The notes under the pieces: model-generated
Databases searched by the model: none
Seen by the model: the letters and a program-made list of their open reading frames with translations, nothing else
Told to the model about the DNA's origin: nothing
Shown: positions 47,055 through 55,008 of the stretch, piece by piece
Position numbering within the stretch: position 1 is the stretch's first letter
How the letters are laid out: each line of letters begins with the position of its first letter
Assembly (NCBI GenBank): GCA_016706545.1
Contig: JADJJK010000033.1
Span: forward strand, 1 to 64,000
Origin: Myxococcales bacterium
Lineage (GTDB): Bacteria; Myxococcota_A; Polyangia; Haliangiales; Haliangiaceae
Length of the DNA stretch: 64,000 nt
Direction of reading: 5' to 3'
Position numbers and translations under genes: made by a program

Positions 47055-48307
47055 AGGTTCAATCCATCGGACTGCTGACGCTCCTGGCGGCGGCGTGTGG
47101 CGGCGATGGCGCGCCGCCGTGCGACGGCTCGGTGGTCGGCCGCATCTGCACGATCGCTGGCGAGGGCAAGAGTGGGTACCGAGGTGACGATGGGCCGGCC
47201 CTCGAGGCGCAGCTCTCGTTGCCGCAGGACACCCTGCACCTGGGCGACCTGCTCTACATCATCGACTGGAACAACCACCGCATCCGCAAGCTCGAGCCCG
47301 ACGGCACGATCCGCCACGTCGCGGGGCGCGGTGAGCTGGGCGGGACGCTCGATGATCCGACCAACTCCGATCTCAATCACCCCACCTCGCTGATCGCCGA
47401 TCCAGCCGGGCGGCTGTACGTGGCGGCCTGGCACAACAGCAAGGTGCTGAGCATCGATCAGGCCACCGGCGAGATCCAGGAGCAGTGCGGCGATGGACGC
47501 CGCGCCTACTTCGGCGACGGCGGCGCGGCCCTGACCGCCTCGCTCGACCTCCCGGCGAGCCTGGTCTTTGCACCCAGCGGCGAGCTGCTGGTGATGGATC
47601 AGGCCAACCAGGTGATCCGGCGCGTCGACGCGGCCGGCCGGATCTCGCGGCTGGCGGGGCGCTGCGTGGTGGACGCGGCGCCGCCGCTGGGCGCCGGTCC
47701 ATGCCCCGATGGCGTCGCGCCGCAGCAGTGCCCCGGGCAGTCGGGCAAGTCGACGTGCGGGGCGCTGTCCACCTGCAGCCTGCCGTGCAGCCCGGCGTAC
47801 GCCGGCGACGACGGTCCAGCGCTGGACCTGCGCATGTCGCAGCCGTTCGGGCAATCTGCGGACCCCGCCGGGCGAATGGTGGTGGACCCCGCTGGCGCGG
47901 TGATCTTCGCGGACACCGCCAACGCGGTCATCCGCAAGATCGATGCGAGCGGTCTGGTGACCCGGGTGGCCGGCGTGGCCCCGGTGGCCGGTCGACCGCA
48001 ACGCGGCTTCTCCGGGGACGGCGGCCCGGCGCGCGAGGCGATGCTCAATAACCCCGTCGATCTGGCGCTCGACAGCGATGGGACTCTGTACGTGAGCGAC
48101 GTGTACAACCACTGCATCCGCGCCATCTCGCCCGAGGGCATCATCACCACCGCGGTGGGGCAGTGCGGCGTGTCTGGCTACGGCGGCGACGACGGTCCGG
48201 CGGGAGCTGCGCGCCTCAAGCGGCCGTATGGCGTGGAGGTGGCAGACGGCGTGCTCTACGTCGCGGACACCGGGAACCACGTGATCCGCGCCGTCAGGTT
48301 GCGGTGA
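47051..48307 (+). CDS. NHL-repeat lipoprotein, second copy
   Basis: 418 residues with lipoprotein signal MKVQSIGLLTLLAAAC. The beta-propeller repeats parallel the upstream gene (GDLLYIIDWNNHRIRKL, GRLYVAAWHNSKVLS, GELLVMDQANQVIRR, AVIFADTANAVIRKI, LYVSDVYNHCIRAI, LYVADTGNHVIRAV). One blade carries a Cys-rich insertion (GPCPDGVAPQQCPGQ, CGALSTCSLPC), probably disulfide-bonded, which is typical of myxobacterial surface proteins. It is translationally coupled to the first NHL gene and followed after 3 nt by the P460-like gene. The pair looks like a duplication that has since diverged. Confidence 0.85.
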   Translation: MKVQSIGLLTLLAAACGGDGAPPCDGSVVGRICTIAGEGKSGYRGDDGPALEAQLSLPQDTLHLGDLLYIIDWNNHRIRKLEPDGTIRHVAGRGELGGTLDDPTNSDLNHPTSLIADPAGRLYVAAWHNSKVLSIDQATGEIQEQCGDGRRAYFGDGGAALTASLDLPASLVFAPSGELLVMDQANQVIRRVDAAGRISRLAGRCVVDAAPPLGAGPCPDGVAPQQCPGQSGKSTCGALSTCSLPCSPAYAGDDGPALDLRMSQPFGQSADPAGRMVVDPAGAVIFADTANAVIRKIDASGLVTRVAGVAPVAGRPQRGFSGDGGPAREAMLNNPVDLALDSDGTLYVSDVYNHCIRAISPEGIITTAVGQCGVSGYGGDDGPAGAARLKRPYGVEVADGVLYVADTGNHVIRAVRLR

Positions 48308-48310
48308 CGT

Positions 48311-48769
48311 ATGGCGCGAAGCAGCAGCAGCTTGCTGGCAGCGGCCGCCGTGTTGGCGGGCGCGGCGGCGTGCGGCGACCCGGCGGCGCCGGAGTTTCCG
48401 GAAGACTACGCGCGGAGCTTCGTCGAGGTCAGGGCGTGCAGGCCGAGCGGAGATCATGACCTGCGCTCGGTGCGGGTGCTGGTCGACCCGAGCGGGCTGT
48501 CGAGCTACCTGACGCGGGACGCGCCGCACCCCGAGGGCGCGGTGGTGCTCAAGGAAGAGTACGAGTTTGGCGACCGCGCCTGCGCTGGTCCGGTGGCGGA
48601 GTGGACCGTCATGCGCCGGCGGGCCACCGCCGAGCACGGCGGCTGGCGCTGGCAGCGCGTCGACGCGGACCGCCAGGTGGTGAGCGAGGACGACAGCCGC
48701 TGCATCGGCTGCCACGCGGCGTGCGGGCAGGCGCCCGACGGCCACGACGGCACCTGCGCCGTGCCGTAG
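48311..48769 (+). CDS. cytochrome P460-like haem c lipoprotein
   Basis: 152 residues: signal MARSSSSLLAAAAVLAGAAAC with lipobox Cys21. A small beta domain follows (ARSFVEVRACRPSGDH; VRVLVDPSGLSSYLTRDA; GAVVLKEEYE; EWTVMRRR; GGWRWQRVD). The C-terminal haem-c site is CIGCH. The arrangement fits cytochrome P460-type domains, in which haem sits near the C-terminus and acts on small N- or S-containing molecules. In this protein the partner is unknown. It is the last gene of the NHL operon and converges on the barrel-thioredoxin gene with a 102-nt gap holding a CTGGCGCGCCAG palindrome (48809-48820) but no evident terminator. Confidence 0.75.
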   Translation: MARSSSSLLAAAAVLAGAAACGDPAAPEFPEDYARSFVEVRACRPSGDHDLRSVRVLVDPSGLSSYLTRDAPHPEGAVVLKEEYEFGDRACAGPVAEWTVMRRRATAEHGGWRWQRVDADRQVVSEDDSRCIGCHAACGQAPDGHDGTCAVP

Positions 48770-48871
48770 AGACGCTGGCGCAGCTTCGCCGCAGGCGCCT
48801 CGCGACGCTGGCGCGCCAGAGACGCTGCCAGCGACGCCGGGCTCGTCGCGTCGCCGCGCCGGCCTGCGCGG

Positions 48872-50248
48872 TCAGCGCAGCAGCGCGGCGATGTCGCGGA
48901 TGAGCTGCGCCGCCGGCGCGGTGCGCTCGAAGAGCAGGCGACCATCGGTGCCGTAGACCTTGACGTGCGGCAGCGCGTACTGACCGGGCGCCAGGTAGGC
49001 CGTCCAGGCCGGGCTGTCAGGGTCCACCACGTCGAGCTTGCGCACCGCCAGGCGGTCAGGGTGCGCGCGCGCCAGCTCCGCGAGCTCGCCGTCGAGCTCG
49101 CGGCATGGCGCGCACCACTCGGCCCACAGGTCGATCACGGTGATCTTGCCGGGCACGGGCGCGAGCGGCGCGGCGCTGCCGGCTGGGCCGAGCGCCCGGT
49201 GGTCAGCTCCTCGCCACGACGCCTTGCGCCGGAGATCGAAGTTCACGGCGACGCCCAGGCTGGCCACCACCCCGTAGTCGACCTGGGTGCCGCGCGCCCA
49301 CGACTGCGCGGCGTAGCGGAAGTCGGACGTGAACACCACCGCGCTGGAGGCGCGGAAGGACGCGGTGGCGCCAGCGAGGAGGTCGAGGCGCCCGGCGTTG
49401 CCCTCGTCGCGGTAGACGCGGCCTCGCCAGGTCTCCGCGGTCTCGCCGTGCGCCTCGAGCGCCAGGCCGAGCACCCAGCGCCGGCGGGCGAGGGCGAGCG
49501 TCGCGGTGGCGCCGCCCGAGTAACGATCTCCGGCCTGGAAGCCCTCCCCGTTTTCGTACAGCGACGGCTGGGCGAGCGCCCACCCGGACATCGAGACGCG
49601 CGGCGAGAGGTCGTGCGCCAGCTCGGCCGCGAGGTATGGAATGAACGTGCCGGTGCCGAGCTGCACGTGCTGGTGGTCCTGGCCGAGCTGGCCCAGGAGG
49701 TGCGGGTTCTCGACGGTGCTGCCCAGCGGCAAGCTGGTGCCTAGCCGCAGGTGCAGGCGCACGCGGCCAAGCTCACGCGCCAGGTGAGCGCCGACGCTGA
49801 CGTCGCCTGGGCCGTGCAGGCGCTCGGAGCGGACGTGGATGCTCCCGCCGGGAGGCTCGGCGCCGGGCGCGACGGCCGCCTGATCGAGCTCGACGTCGAT
49901 CACGCGGTAAGGCGCCGCGATGGTAAATGCGAGCCAGGGCGTGACGGCGTACTCCGCCGCCAGCCGCGAATCGAACGACAGCAGGCGGGTGTCGTTGCGC
50001 ACCAGGCCGTCGCGCTCCTCCACCGTCTCGCTGGCCCAGATCGGCAGCAGGCTGGTGGTCCAGCTCAAGGTGAGCCGCCCCGGCGTCAGCTCGGTCACCG
50101 TCGAGGTGCCAGGCGGCAGGCTGGGGTTGCTGCAGGTCGCCTGGCCGGCGTGAGCCAGGCGCGGGGCCGCGGCCAGGGACGTGGCGGCGCCGAGGGTGGC
50201 GAGCGCCAGGGCGCGGCGCGCTCGGCGGCAAAAAGGGCGGCCCCTCAT
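48872..50248 (-). CDS. outer-membrane beta-barrel protein fused to a C-terminal thioredoxin domain
   Basis: 458 residues. A Tat/Sec-like signal (RRARRALALATLGAATSLAAAPRLAHA) leads to about 300 residues of alternating amphipathic beta strands typical of an outer-membrane barrel (RLTLSWTTSLLPIW, WLAFTIAAPYRVIDVEL, RLHLRLGTSLPLGS, SMSGWALAQPSLY, VVASLGVAVNF). A thioredoxin-fold domain follows (ITVIDLWAEWCAPCRELDGELAEL) with a CxxC active site and a cis-Pro-type segment ALPHVKVYG. The fusion would place a thiol-disulfide catalyst at the outer membrane. The start overlaps the HCS stop (ATGA), so it is the last gene of the beta-branching operon. It may help export of, or protection from, a sulfur-reactive product; this is inference. 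Confidence 0.75.
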   Translation of the reverse strand: MRGRPFCRRARRALALATLGAATSLAAAPRLAHAGQATCSNPSLPPGTSTVTELTPGRLTLSWTTSLLPIWASETVEERDGLVRNDTRLLSFDSRLAAEYAVTPWLAFTIAAPYRVIDVELDQAAVAPGAEPPGGSIHVRSERLHGPGDVSVGAHLARELGRVRLHLRLGTSLPLGSTVENPHLLGQLGQDHQHVQLGTGTFIPYLAAELAHDLSPRVSMSGWALAQPSLYENGEGFQAGDRYSGGATATLALARRRWVLGLALEAHGETAETWRGRVYRDEGNAGRLDLLAGATASFRASSAVVFTSDFRYAAQSWARGTQVDYGVVASLGVAVNFDLRRKASWRGADHRALGPAGSAAPLAPVPGKITVIDLWAEWCAPCRELDGELAELARAHPDRLAVRKLDVVDPDSPAWTAYLAPGQYALPHVKVYGTDGRLLFERTAPAAQLIRDIAALLR

Positions 50249-51477
50249 GACCACCGGTACCGTCGGTGATAGCGCTCGATGCGGTCGAGCACCAATAGCT
50301 CGCGTCCGGACAAGCACTCGTCGTAGAGCGCGCGATACCGCGCCGGATCGAACACCTTGGTCTCCACGCCGGCCATGCGGTCGAGGCTCAGATCGCTCAG
50401 CAGCTCGTACTCCGGCATGGTCAGCATCCGGCGCCTGGCGATGGCCTCGCCGATCTGATGGCGCGCCAGGTGCGCCGGCGCGGTGGCGGGCACCACGCCG
50501 CTGTAGAACTCCGACGCGCAGCCGGAGCCGTACGAGAACATGCCGAGTCGCTTGTCGGAGTCGAAGGTCGCGTGATCGATGAGCGAGCACAGCGCGGTGT
50601 AGAGGGCCGCGGAGTAGGTGTTGCCGACCTTGCTGCAGTACAACAAGGACGACGCGGTGCGCGCGCGGAAGTCGCGCTCGAGCTCGTCAGCCGACAGCTT
50701 CGCGCTCCGGCGCAGGAACGTCCGGTGCGCGCCCTTGACCATGCCGGCGAACGGCGCGTGGAAGACCAGATAGTCGAACGTGCGGGTCACGTCGACGCCG
50801 GAGACGCGCTCGCAGTAGTGATCGTAGCTGTGGTGGAGACACTCGAGGTAGGACAGCAGCGACAGATCGGTGTCGCCGGTCTCCACGTCGGGACGCGGCC
50901 GCAGCGTGTCCATCACCTCGTAGGTGTGATAGCCGCTGGCGCCGTGGTCGAGCTCGAAGATCCGCGGCTCGGCGCTGACCACCATGGCCACCGCGCCGGC
51001 GCCTTGCGAGGGCTCCCAGTAGGTGCCGCGGTCGGCGACGCTCGCCGCGTCGGCGGCGATGACCAGCGCCTTGACGCCCGGGTCAGGGCTGGCCGCGACG
51101 AAGCTCGCCGCCATCTGGAAGGCCGCGGTGCCGCCGTAGCAGGCGTGCTTGGTCTCGAACGATCGGCAGCGTCGGCCGAGGCCAAGGTGCTGGTGGACGT
51201 ACGTGCTGATCGGCTTGGCGTAGTCGAGGCCGGACTCCGTGCCGACGATCAGGAGCTCGATGCGGTCGCGCTCCGCCGCGGACATCGCGGCGAGCAGCGG
51301 GCGCGCCGCGTTCACCGCGTTGGTCACCGGGTCCTCGCACGGCAGGTTGATGGACTTCTGCTCCATCATCAGGTTGCCAAAGCGCTGCAGGTCCAGCCCG
51401 CGCGCCACGAACAGGGTGCGCACGTCGAGCGCCGCCTGGCCGGTGTACACGTTGATGGCTTCGATCCCGACCGCCAT
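50245..51477 (-). CDS. HMG-CoA synthase-like enzyme of polyketide beta-branching (HCS)
   Basis: 410 residues of the HMGS family. Catalytic residues are Glu81 (GTESGLD), Cys113 (KHACYGGTAA) and His240 (FHAPFAGMVK), and the C-terminal GSG loop is present (FSYGSGCASEFYSG). In trans-AT systems this enzyme adds an acetate carbanion from a donor ACP to the beta-keto group on the PKS chain, starting a beta-branch. Its partners are all nearby: the donor ACP (54769), the decarboxylating KS (53480) and an ECH2 domain inside the PKS. ATG 51477 follows the ferredoxin stop by 3 nt. No ECH1 dehydratase was found in the window. Confidence 0.93.
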   Translation of the reverse strand: MAVGIEAINVYTGQAALDVRTLFVARGLDLQRFGNLMMEQKSINLPCEDPVTNAVNAARPLLAAMSAAERDRIELLIVGTESGLDYAKPISTYVHQHLGLGRRCRSFETKHACYGGTAAFQMAASFVAASPDPGVKALVIAADAASVADRGTYWEPSQGAGAVAMVVSAEPRIFELDHGASGYHTYEVMDTLRPRPDVETGDTDLSLLSYLECLHHSYDHYCERVSGVDVTRTFDYLVFHAPFAGMVKGAHRTFLRRSAKLSADELERDFRARTASSLLYCSKVGNTYSAALYTALCSLIDHATFDSDKRLGMFSYGSGCASEFYSGVVPATAPAHLARHQIGEAIARRRMLTMPEYELLSDLSLDRMAGVETKVFDPARYRALYDECLSGRELLVLDRIERYHRRYRWS

Positions 51478-51480
51478 GGG

Positions 51481-51702
51481 CTACACCAGCTCCACGATCG
51501 CCAGCGCGCGGGTCGGGCACAGCGCCACCGCCTCGCGCGCCAGGCTCGCGAGCTCGGCCGGCGGCTGCGCGACGCGCACGATCACCGTGCCGTCGGAGAG
51601 CGACTGCTCGAACAGCTCTGGAGCCAGCCCGGCGCACCGCCCGGCGCCGCAGCACCTGCGAGGGTTGGCCACGAGTCGAAAGGGCGCGGCGTTACCACTC
51701 AT
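51481..51702 (-). CDS. single-cluster ferredoxin
   Basis: 73 residues with the pattern of P450-type [3Fe-4S] ferredoxins: RRCCGAGRCAGLAPELF, then the distal CPTRAL. It carries electrons to a haem or other oxygenase. No cytochrome P450 is encoded in this window. The only haem proteins near are the truncated globin, whose gene overlaps this one by 11 nt, and the P460-like protein. A P450 outside the right edge is possible, as leinamycin-type clusters have P450/ferredoxin pairs. Start ATG 51702. Confidence 0.85.
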   Translation of the reverse strand: MSGNAAPFRLVANPRRCCGAGRCAGLAPELFEQSLSDGTVIVRVAQPPAELASLAREAVALCPTRALAIVELV

Positions 51703-52141
51703 ACGTGCCCACCGGCGGCCATGGCCAGAGCCGCTCGGCGCCCTCTTGCGACAGGGTCATCGAGAACATCGACCCGGCCTCCACTCGCTTGGCGAACGCG
51801 GTGCGGAAGCGCTCGTCGTTGGGCAGGCCCACCTCGTCGGCGGCCTTGAGCATGAGGTCGACGAAGCGGCGGCGCTGCGCCTCCGAGATCCCCAGGTTGG
51901 CGTGCGCGTCGAACAGCCCCTCCACGCCGTTGTGCTTCTTGGTGTAGATCTGCCGGCCGCCCATCACCTCTTCGAAGAAGGCCACCAGGTGGGGGGAGTG
52001 GGTGGGCTTGGCGTTGCGGAACATCTCCCCGAGTAAGTCGTCTTCGTGCAGCGAGTGATGAAAGTGCGCGACGAAGGCCTTGAGGCGCTCACGTCCGCCG
52101 ATGTGTTCGAGCATGGTGACGGGTTTCTCTTCATTCGTCAT
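51692..52141 (-). CDS. truncated haemoglobin (group II-like globin)
   Basis: 149 residues with a 2/2-globin layout: GGRERLKAFVAHFHHSLHED, LGEMFRNAKPTHSPHLVAFFEEVMGGRQIYTKK, a proximal-His helix (LFDAHANLGISEAQRRRFVDLM) and FRTAFAKRVEAGSMFSM. Such globins bind O2, NO or sulfide. The gene sits between a hydrolase (11-nt overlap) and a ferredoxin (11-nt overlap) within the beta-branching operon, so it is made together with them. A role in oxygen delivery to a tailoring step or in binding reactive sulfur is plausible but unproven. ATG 52141 is used; ATG 52114 is an alternative. Confidence 0.85.
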   Translation of the reverse strand: MTNEEKPVTMLEHIGGRERLKAFVAHFHHSLHEDDLLGEMFRNAKPTHSPHLVAFFEEVMGGRQIYTKKHNGVEGLFDAHANLGISEAQRRRFVDLMLKAADEVGLPNDERFRTAFAKRVEAGSMFSMTLSQEGAERLWPWPPVGTYEW

Positions 52142-53483
52142 GGCTGGATCGCACCACGAGTTGGGGGGTGACGTTTGCGCACTCTTGCGCAGTGGCGATC
52201 CATTTCTCGATGCGGATCGCCACCTCTGCGGCGCGCTCGAACAGCAGGTAGTGCGTCGCGCCGGTGTACAGCTCGAAGCGGGCGCTGGCGAAGCGGCCGA
52301 GCGCGCTCCGCACCGCCTCGGGGGAGACGATGCGGTCGAGAGCGCCGGACAGCGCCAGGATGGGGCGAGGGATCGGCAGCGGCGCGGTCTCGTCGTGCGA
52401 CCAGATCTCCAGGTGCTGGCGCGCGTAGACCCGGAGCGCGTCGCCGCTGCGGAACGGCCGGCGGACAGACTGCATCAAGGCCGCGGGGACCTCGCCGAGC
52501 AGGCGCTGCGCCAGCGCCTCCGGCTCGAGCTGGGTGAGCGCGGCCTCGCTCGACGTGTCGCTGGCCGCGGAGTGGGACAGCACGCCGCGCAGGCGCTCGG
52601 CGAGCGCGGGCTGACGATCGACGGCGTACAGCATGGCCTCCAGGTTGCGCTCGTAGCGGGTGTCGAGCGCGGGAGCGCGGTTGGGGTGCTTGAACGAACC
52701 GGCGAGCCACACCACGGAGGCGACGCGCTCCGGGTGGAGGCGGCAGGTGCGCATGGCGAGCTTGGCGCCGGTACACCAGCCGACCAGGTGGCACGAGTCC
52801 GCGCGCTCCGCGTCGAGGATCGCGCGGAGGTCGGCGCAGTGCTCGGCGAAGGTGAGCGGCCGCCCCGCGGCGTCGTGCTCGCGCTGCTCCCACACCAGCA
52901 CGCGCTGGTGACGCGACAGCTCGGCGAGCAGCGGCAGCCAGGCCAGGGTGGTCTGCCCCAGCGCGTTGATCGCGACCACCGGCGGGCCGCCGTGGCCCAG
53001 CGCGGTGTAGCGCAGCCCGGGCACCTCCGGGACGGTGAGGGTGTTGGTGGCGCGTGACAGCTCGGCCTCGCGTGCGTCGCGTGCGTCGCGCGCGGCGAGG
53101 TGCAGGGCGTGGCGCTCGGCGAGCGCGGCCGGTCCGAGCGCGTGGCGGCCAGCCGGCGGGCCGCTTGCCAGCCTCGCTTGCAGGTATCGATCGACCGAGG
53201 TGAGCTCGGCGTCGTCGCCGACCTCCACCAGCGGCAGCGACCAGGCGCGCGCGATCGCGGCGCAGTCGCTCGCCAGCGGGTGACCGGCGAGCAGCCGCAG
53301 CGGTTGCCGGCGGAGGTAGCCGGGCAGCCGGCGCTCCAGCTCCTCGGCGAAGGCGGCGAGCGTGTCGAGCTGATCAGTGGCGCGCTCGGCGTCGGGCCTG
53401 GCGCCAGCGGCGACGCTGGCGACGCTGGCGACGTCGTCGACGCCTGCGACGTCGTCGGCGAGCGGGCGAAGTCCTGGCTTCAT
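52131..53483 (-). CDS. alpha/beta hydrolase with Cys nucleophile
   Basis: 450 residues. The N-terminal 150 are unfamiliar and partly repetitive (DDVASVASVAAG; AARDARDARE). The rest is an alpha/beta hydrolase (PPVVAINALGQTTLAWLPLL) with nucleophile elbow GWCTGAK, so Cys237 replaces Ser, plus an acid in SGALDRIVSP and His in TGATHYLLF. A Cys-Asp-His triad is seen in some PKS thioesterases and acyltransferases and favours transfer over hydrolysis. It might edit, transfer or release acyl-ACP intermediates. Four-nt overlap with the KS-DC gene and 11-nt overlap with the globin gene place it firmly in the operon. Confidence 0.78.
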   Translation of the reverse strand: MKPGLRPLADDVAGVDDVASVASVAAGARPDAERATDQLDTLAAFAEELERRLPGYLRRQPLRLLAGHPLASDCAAIARAWSLPLVEVGDDAELTSVDRYLQARLASGPPAGRHALGPAALAERHALHLAARDARDAREAELSRATNTLTVPEVPGLRYTALGHGGPPVVAINALGQTTLAWLPLLAELSRHQRVLVWEQREHDAAGRPLTFAEHCADLRAILDAERADSCHLVGWCTGAKLAMRTCRLHPERVASVVWLAGSFKHPNRAPALDTRYERNLEAMLYAVDRQPALAERLRGVLSHSAASDTSSEAALTQLEPEALAQRLLGEVPAALMQSVRRPFRSGDALRVYARQHLEIWSHDETAPLPIPRPILALSGALDRIVSPEAVRSALGRFASARFELYTGATHYLLFERAAEVAIRIEKWIATAQECANVTPQLVVRSSHDE

Positions 53484-54772
53484 GGCGTCACGCTCCGGGT
53501 GGTCGCGGCGTCGAGCGCGCGCGGCTGGGCCAACACGATGCTGCTGCTGATGCCGCCGAAGCCGAAGCTGTTGGACAGCGCGAACTCGACGCGCTCGCGC
53601 GCGGCGGCGCCGCGCGGGAACCGGAACGTCACGTCGATCGGGTGCGCGAGGCCCGGCATCGCGTGGATGAAGCCGCCCTGGAGCTGCAGCACGGTGGCGA
53701 CCGCCTCGAGCACGCCGGCGGCGCCCAGGCAGTGGCCGGTGAGCGCCTTGGTGGAGTTGATCCAGACCCTGGAGAAGGAGTCGCCGAGCGCGGCGCGCAG
53801 CGCGGCCAGCTCGATGGAGTCCCCCAGCTCGGAGCCGGAGCCGTGCGCGCTGACGTAGCCGAGCTGCGCGGGCGCGAGCTCGGCGCGGGCCAGCGCCTGG
53901 GTCATCGCCGCCTGCTCCCCGCCGATGCTCGGGGCGGCGAGCCGGCTGCCGTCGAGCACGGCGGCGTGGCCCAGCAGGTGCGCGAGCGCCGGCACCTGGC
54001 GGCGACGGGCCGAGCCCGCGGTCTCCAGGATGAGGCAGGCGCTGGCCTGGCCGAGCACGAAGCCCCTCCGGTCGTGATCGAACGGCGGCGGCGGGAGGCG
54101 GCCTGGCGCGTCGGGGAGGCGATGCGCCATCGCGCCGATGTTCACCAGGCCCTGCAGCTCGATGCGCGACAGATCCGGCAACGCGCCGACCACCACGCAG
54201 GCGTCTGCTTCACCCAGCGCGAGCAGCCGGCTCGCCTGGATGATCGCCAGGTTGCCGCTCGCCGACGCGCCGCCGACGGTGAAGCCCTCGCCTCGGATGC
54301 CCAGGATCTCGCTGAGCGTCCCGACGTGATCGGTGTCGAGCGAGTGCAGCGCGAAGCGCGGAGACAGGTGGCCGGGGTTGCTGGCGAAGACGGCGCGCTG
54401 CGCCTCGACGTATCCGCCGGTCAGGTTACTGCCGGCGACCACCAGCGCGATGCGCTCGGCGGCGAGCGGCGCGTCGTGGAGGCGCGCGTGTTCCCAGGCC
54501 TCCAGCGCGGCGCCGGCGGCGACCTGCAGCGGCAGCGGCGCTCGACGGAGCGCGCGGTGAGCGCGCTCGAGCAACGCCGCCGGCAGCGCGCCGCGCGCGG
54601 CCAGGGCGCCCTCCATGGTGAGCGGCGGCAGCGCGGCGCCAAAGGGCGGACCGTCGGGCCCCCAGGGCGCGGCGGTGATGCGCGAGGTGCCCTCGCGCAG
54701 GGTGGCGGTGAGCGCGTCAACGCCGACGCCCGCGGCGCTCACCGCGCCGAGGCCGACGACCGCCGGCCTCAC
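53480..54772 (-). CDS. decarboxylating ketosynthase of the beta-branching cassette (KS-DC)
   Basis: 430 residues of the KAS II type. The usual active-site Cys is Ser170 (GGASASG), while the two histidines remain (SAHGSGSELGDS, TGHCLGAAG). Loss of the Cys makes such enzymes malonyl-ACP decarboxylases that generate acetyl-ACP for HCS, as in PksF-like proteins. The start is GTG 54772, overlapping the donor-ACP stop by 4 nt (GTGA). The end overlaps the hydrolase start (ATGA). It works with the 79-aa ACP encoded immediately upstream. Confidence 0.9.
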   Translation of the reverse strand: MRPAVVGLGAVSAAGVGVDALTATLREGTSRITAAPWGPDGPPFGAALPPLTMEGALAARGALPAALLERAHRALRRAPLPLQVAAGAALEAWEHARLHDAPLAAERIALVVAGSNLTGGYVEAQRAVFASNPGHLSPRFALHSLDTDHVGTLSEILGIRGEGFTVGGASASGNLAIIQASRLLALGEADACVVVGALPDLSRIELQGLVNIGAMAHRLPDAPGRLPPPPFDHDRRGFVLGQASACLILETAGSARRRQVPALAHLLGHAAVLDGSRLAAPSIGGEQAAMTQALARAELAPAQLGYVSAHGSGSELGDSIELAALRAALGDSFSRVWINSTKALTGHCLGAAGVLEAVATVLQLQGGFIHAMPGLAHPIDVTFRFPRGAAARERVEFALSNSFGFGGISSSIVLAQPRALDAATTRSVTP

Positions 54773-55008
54773 GTGTACCTCCGCAGCACGGCGATGATGC
54801 CGGCCAGCGTGTCGCCGCGGCGGAACTCGTGCACCGGGATCGCGAGCCCGAGCTCCTCCATGGACAGGATGATGACCTCGGTGCGGTCGATGCTGTTTAG
54901 GCCCAGCTCGGACAGGGTTCGGGTGAGCGAGATCTCGGCCGGGTCGAGCTCGGGCAGGATGGCCAGGATCTGGTTGCGGAGGACCTGGAGAATGGCGTCG
55001 TCGGTCAT
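54769..55008 (-). CDS. stand-alone donor acyl carrier protein for beta-branching
   Basis: 79 residues with the phosphopantetheine site SELGLNSIDRTEV (Ser39). The NSIDR context is characteristic of the acetyl-donor ACPs that pair with HMG-CoA synthase in beta-branching cassettes, rather than of PKS module ACPs. It starts at ATG 55008 inside the stop of the upstream KS gene and overlaps the KS-DC start, so all three are translationally chained. Confidence 0.92.
   Translation of the reverse strand: MTDDAILQVLRNQILAILPELDPAEISLTRTLSELGLNSIDRTEVIILSMEELGLAIPVHEFRRGDTLAGIIAVLRRYT

Noticed and set aside
48770..48871. Rho-independent terminator between the convergent P460-like and barrel genes
   Set aside because: Palindromic GC-rich stretches exist (CTGGCGCGCCAG) but no T run follows on either strand.
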